A stretch of 64,000 bases of DNA, from assembly GCF_002847015.1 (NCBI RefSeq), contig NZ_CP025085.1, positions 1,860,001 through 1,924,000 of the forward strand, written 5' to 3'. The position numbers were made by a program, and so were the translations under genes. A model generated the notes under the pieces. That model worked only from the letters and a program-made list of their open reading frames with translations. It had not been told where the DNA came from and ran no database searches. This DNA comes from Prodigiosinella confusarubida. Lineage in GTDB: Bacteria > Pseudomonadota > Gammaproteobacteria > Enterobacterales > Enterobacteriaceae. This document shows positions 62,301 to 64,000 of this stretch, in pieces; position 1 is the first letter of the stretch, and every line of letters starts with the position of its first letter.

Positions 62301-64000
62301 TATTGATGCGGTGACCGCGGATAACACGATTAATGCCGCGGAAGCCGGACAGAACCAGACCGTCAGCGGCACGGTGGGCAACGATGTGCAGGTCGGCGAC
62401 ACCGTGATCATCACCATTGGCAGCCAGAGTTACCAGACCCAGGTGACCAGTGCCGGTGACGGCAGCCGGGTATGGAGCGTCAGCGTGCCCGGCAGTGTGC
62501 TGGCAACGAACGCCGCCATTCAGGCCACGGTCACCACCAGCGACGCCGCCGGTAATCCCGCCAGCGCGAGCGCCGATCACGCCTATCAGGTCGATACCAC
62601 GGCGCCGGAGGCCAGCATCAGTATTGATGCGGTGACCGCGGATAACACGATTAATGCCGCGGAAGCCGGACAGAACCAGACCGTCAGCGGCACGGTGGGC
62701 AATGATGTGCAGGTGGGCGACACCGTCACCGTCACTATCGGTAGCCAGACCTACCAGACCCAGGTCACCAGTGCCGGCGATGGCAGCCGGGTATGGAGTG
62801 TCAGCGTGCCCGGTAGCGTACTGGCGACGAACGCCGCCATTCAGGCGACGGTCACCACCAGCGACGCCGCCGGTAACCCGGCCAGCGCCACGGCCGATCA
62901 CGCCTATCAGGTGGATACCACGGCGCCGGAGGCCAGCATCAGTATTGATGCGGTGACCGCGGATAACACGATTAATGCCGCGGAAGCCGGACAGAACCAG
63001 ACGGTGAGCGGCACGGTGGGTAACGATGTGCAGGTGGGCGACACCGTGATCATCACCATCGGCAGCCAGAGCTACCAGACCCAGATCACTACCGCCAGTG
63101 ACGGCAGCCGGGTGTGGAGCGTCAGCGTGCCGGGCAGTATCCTGGCGACGAACGCCGCCATTCAGGCCACGGTCACCACCAGCGACGCCGCCGGTAATCC
63201 CGCCACTGCCACGGCCGATCATGCCTATCAGGTCGATACCACGGCACCGGACGCCAGTATTACCATCGATCCAGTGACGGCGGATAATGTTCTGAATCAG
63301 GCGGAAGCCGGACAGAACCAGACCGTCAGCGGCACCGTCGGCAATGATGTGCAGGTGGGCGACACCGTCACGGTGACCATTGGCAGCCAGAGTTACCAGA
63401 CCCAGGTGATCAGCGTCGGTGACGGCAGCCGGGTATGGAGCGTCAGCGTACCCGGCAGCGTACTGGCAACGAACGCCGCGATTCAGGCGACGGTCACCAC
63501 CAGCGACGCCGCCGGTAACCCGGCCAGCGCGAGCGCCGACCACAGTTATCAGGTGGATACCACGGCGCCGGGGGCCAGCATTACCATCGATCCAGTGACG
63601 GCGGATAATGTTCTGAATCAGGCGGAAGCCGGACAGAACCAGACGGTGAGCGGCACGGTGGGTAACGATGTGCAGGTCGGCGACACCGTCACGGTGACCA
63701 TTGGCAGCCAGAGCTACCAGACCCAGGTCACTACGGCCGGCGACGGCAGCCGGGTGTGGAGTGTCAGTGTACCCGGCAGCGTACTGGCGACGAACGCCGC
63801 GATTCAGGCCACTGTCACCACCAGCGATGCGGCCGGTAATCCCGCCAGCGCCACCGCCGACCACAGTTATCAGGTGGATACCACGGCGCCGGAGGCCAGC
63901 ATCAGTATTGATGCGGTGACGGCGGATAACACGATTAATGCCGCGGAAGCCGGACAGAACCAGACGGTGAGCGGCACGGTGGGCAACGATGTGCAGGTCG
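56335..64000 (+). CDS. Giant LapA-type repeat adhesin, N-terminal part (runs off the window)
   Basis: Cell-surface adhesin secreted by the adjacent type I system. The frame is open from ATG 56335 to the window end (over 2,550 residues, C-terminus missing). Residues 1-~125 are a retention module: I-R-F-V-I-G-Q-V-F-V-V-A-S-D-G, L-V-A-G-D-R-I-Y, L-P-D-G-H-T-L-D-L-G-R-D-S. T103-A104-A105-G106 (bases 56641-56652) is the double-alanine site cut by LapG proteases, with cleavage expected between the two alanines. Residues ~130-270 form a linker/first Ig-like domain; from residue 273 come tandem 107-residue Ig-like domains ending in Y-Q-V-D-T-T-A-P. No cysteine is seen. Confidence 0.9.
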   Translation, partial: MASSVIGTIRFVIGQVFVVASDGTQRQLVAGDRIYNGEEVVTGNAGAVSILLPDGHTLDLGRDSRWGDGTDITSQQPDPTADVAALQEAIAQGADPTQVLEATAAGAGNGDIGEAGDGGGGHSTTDIMLNLTGKIVDPTAGFDTTGITNSVTDIPSLTDPNLLAAQIQETSIPSDTTSPSIVITFNRDGSLNFQFTEAPVGFDLSDITVNNGIVSDLLQDPNDPTHWTAVLTPSSNFEGLVTVSVADGSYTDQAGNVGSGGQVTTQVDTLPPEASISIDAVTADNTINAAEAGQNQTVSGTVGNDVQVGDTVTVTIGSATYQTQVTTAGDGSRVWSVSVPGSVLATNAAIQATVTTTDAAGNPASATADHAYQVDTTAPEASISIDAVTADNTINAAEAGQNQTVSGTVGNDVQVGDTVTVTIGSATYQTQVTSAGDGSRVWSVSVPGSVLATNAAIQATVTTTDAAGNPATATADHAYQVDTTAPDASITIDPVTADNVLNQAEAGQNQTVSGTVGNDVQVGDTVTVTIGSATYQTQVTTAGDGSRVWSVSVPGSVLATNAAVQATVTTTDAAGNPASATADHAYQVDTTAPEASISIDAVTADNTINAAEAGQNQTVSGTVGNDVQVGDTVTVTIGSATYQTQVTSAGDGSRVWSVSVPGSVLATNAAIQATVTTSDAAGNPATATADHAYQVDTTAPDASITIDPVTADNVLNQAEAGQNQTVSGTVGNDVQVGDTVTVTIGSATYQTQVTTAGDGSRVWSVSVPGSVLATNATVQATVTTTDAAGNPASATADHAYQVDTTAPDASITIDPVTADNVLNQAEAGQNQTVSGTVGNDVQVGDTVTVTIGSATYQTQVTTASDGSRVWSVSVPGSVLATNAAIQATVTTADAAGNPASASADHAYQVDTTAPEASISIDALTTDNTINAAEAGQNQTVSGTVGNDVQVGDTVTITIGSQSYQTQVTSAGDGSRVWSVSVPGSVLAGQSAIQATVTTSDAAGNPATATADHSYQVDTTAPEASISIDAVTADNTINAAEAGQNQTVSGTVGNDVQVGDTVTVTIGSQTYQTQVTSAGDGSRVWSVSVPGSVLAGQSAIQATVTTSDAAGNPATATADHSYQVDTTAPEASISIDAVTADNTINATEAGQDQTVSGTVGNDVQVGDTVTVTIGSATYQTQVTTAGDGSRVWSVSVPGSILATNAAIQATVTTSDAAGNPASASADHAYQVDTTAPEASISIDAVTADNTINAAEAGQNQTVSGTVGNDVQVGDTVTVTIGSATYQTQVTSAGDGSRVWSVSVPGSVLATNAAIQATVTTADAAGNPATASADHAYQVDTTAPEASISIDAVTADNTINAAEAGQNQTVSGTVGNDVQVGDTVTVTIGSQSYQTQVISAGDGGRVWSVSVPGSVLATNAAIQATVTTSDAAGNPASASADHAYQVDTTAPEASISIDALTADNTINAAEAGQNQTVSGTVGNDVQVGDTVTVTIGSATYQTQVTTAGDGSRVWSVSVPGSVLATNAAIQATVTTSDAAGNPATATADHAYQVDTSAPEASITIDTLTADNVLNQAEAGQNQTVSGTVGNDVQVGDTVTVTIGSATYQTQVTTAGDGSRVWSVSVPGSVLATNAAVQATVTTSDAAGNPATATADHAYQVDTTAPEASISIDAVTADNTINAAEAGQNQTVSGTVGNDVQVGDTVTVTIGSATYQTQVTSAGDGSRVWSVSVPGSVLATNAAIQATVTTSDAAGNPATATADHAYQVDTTAPDASITIDPVTADNVLNQAEAGQNQTVSGTVGNDVQVGDTVTVTIGSATYQTQVTTAGDGSRVWSVSVPGSVLATNATVQATVTTTDAAGNPASATADHAYQVDTTAPDASITIDPVTADNVLNQAEAGQNQTVSGTVGNDVQVGDTVTVTIGSQSYQTQVTTAGDGSRVWSVSVPGSVLATNATIQATVTTADAAGNSVTASADHAYQVDTTAPEASISIDAVTADNTINAAEAGQNQTVSGTVGNDVQVGDTVIITIGSQSYQTQVTSAGDGSRVWSVSVPGSVLATNAAIQATVTTSDAAGNPASASADHAYQVDTTAPEASISIDAVTADNTINAAEAGQNQTVSGTVGNDVQVGDTVTVTIGSQTYQTQVTSAGDGSRVWSVSVPGSVLATNAAIQATVTTSDAAGNPASATADHAYQVDTTAPEASISIDAVTADNTINAAEAGQNQTVSGTVGNDVQVGDTVIITIGSQSYQTQITTASDGSRVWSVSVPGSILATNAAIQATVTTSDAAGNPATATADHAYQVDTTAPDASITIDPVTADNVLNQAEAGQNQTVSGTVGNDVQVGDTVTVTIGSQSYQTQVISVGDGSRVWSVSVPGSVLATNAAIQATVTTSDAAGNPASASADHSYQVDTTAPGASITIDPVTADNVLNQAEAGQNQTVSGTVGNDVQVGDTVTVTIGSQSYQTQVTTAGDGSRVWSVSVPGSVLATNAAIQATVTTSDAAGNPASATADHSYQVDTTAPEASISIDAVTADNTINAAEAGQNQTVSGTVGNDVQV
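57151..64000 (+). repeat. Tandem 321-bp (107-residue) Ig-like repeats in the adhesin gene
   Basis: Units start at 57151 and every 321 bases after that without slippage: 21 complete units to 63891 and a partial one to the window end. Two openings alternate: type A (E-A-S-I-S-I-D-A, D-N-T-I-N-A-A) and type B (D-A-S-I-T-I-D-P, D-N-V-L-N-Q-A). From the left the order is A A B A B B A A A A A A B A B B A A A B B A. A 742-base stretch (58099-58840) recurs exactly at 61309-62050, offset by ten units. Repeats are far more GC-rich than the gene's 5' end. Confidence 0.93.

Noticed and set aside
57142-63864. A 2,240-codon open frame on the minus strand opposite the adhesin repeats
   Set aside because: It is a shadow. 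The repeat period (321) is a multiple of three and the unit happens to lack antisense stops, so the frame stays open through all copies. The plus-strand frame has a retention module, ribosome binding site and exporter neighbours.
47600-64000. CRISPR array or prophage in the accessory part
   Set aside because: The only long regular repeats are coding Ig-like units with no spacers, and no phage structural, integrase or lysis genes are seen.

Overview
The window reads as a chromosomal segment of a gamma-proteobacterium of the order Enterobacterales. The closest fit is a plant-associated, Pectobacteriaceae-like genome. Housekeeping proteins are near-identical in layout to those of Escherichia coli (hemL, clcA, erpA, dgt, degP, cdaR; srmB-trmN6-nadB-rpoE-rseABC-lepA-lepB-rnc-era-recO-pdxJ-acpS-yfhL). 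The right end carries a type I-secreted multi-repeat adhesin next to a non-canonical diguanylate cyclase, an arrangement I recall from Pectobacterium atrosepticum. Genus cannot be fixed without a search.

Layout. 1-10.6 kb: the 3' end of mrcB, then hemL, clcA, erpA, btuF, mtnN, dgt, degP and cdaR. The fhu genes (between mrcB and hemL in E. coli) and yadS (between erpA and btuF) are absent. 10.9-14.7 kb: a sulfate ABC importer (sbp-cysT-cysW-cysA). 14.7-17.9 kb: an unrecognised 59-aa gene, gldA and yjiN. 18.0-27.1 kb: a carbohydrate catabolic island with a binding protein and two permeases on the minus strand, an acetyltransferase and ATPase on the plus strand, a ROK regulator and a BadF/N-acetylglucosamine-kinase-like protein on the minus strand, and a Gfo/Idh oxidoreductase on the plus strand. 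27.2-32.0 kb: grcA with paired FNR sites, ung, two tRNA-Ala, gltX, two tRNA-Val, tRNA-Lys with a duplicated 3' end, and a DoxX-family gene. 32.1-33.4 kb: an IS110-family element whose transposase has an in-frame stop. 33.6-47.5 kb: the conserved srmB to yfhL block, including the sigma-E operon and the lepB-rnc-era-recO-pdxJ-acpS run.

47.9-64 kb is the accessory part of most interest. It has a compact EAL-domain protein with an upstream CRP-like site, then a PAS-GAF-GGDEF protein with an SGDEF active-site motif and an intact I-site. Facing it is a three-gene type I secretion system (HlyD-type adaptor, ABC transporter with a degenerate C39-like domain, TolC-like outer membrane protein). Divergent from that is a giant adhesin starting at 56335 and running off the window. 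Its N-terminus has a LapA-type retention module with a T-A-A-G site where LapG-type proteases cut. From 57151 it consists of 107-residue Ig-like domains in an exact 321-bp register, 21 complete copies plus a partial one.

Together these suggest a surface adhesin whose retention or release is set by c-di-GMP, with a local cyclase and a local EAL protein. No lapD- or lapG-like gene lies inside the window. The long open frame antisense to the repeats is an artefact of repetitive GC-rich coding sequence.
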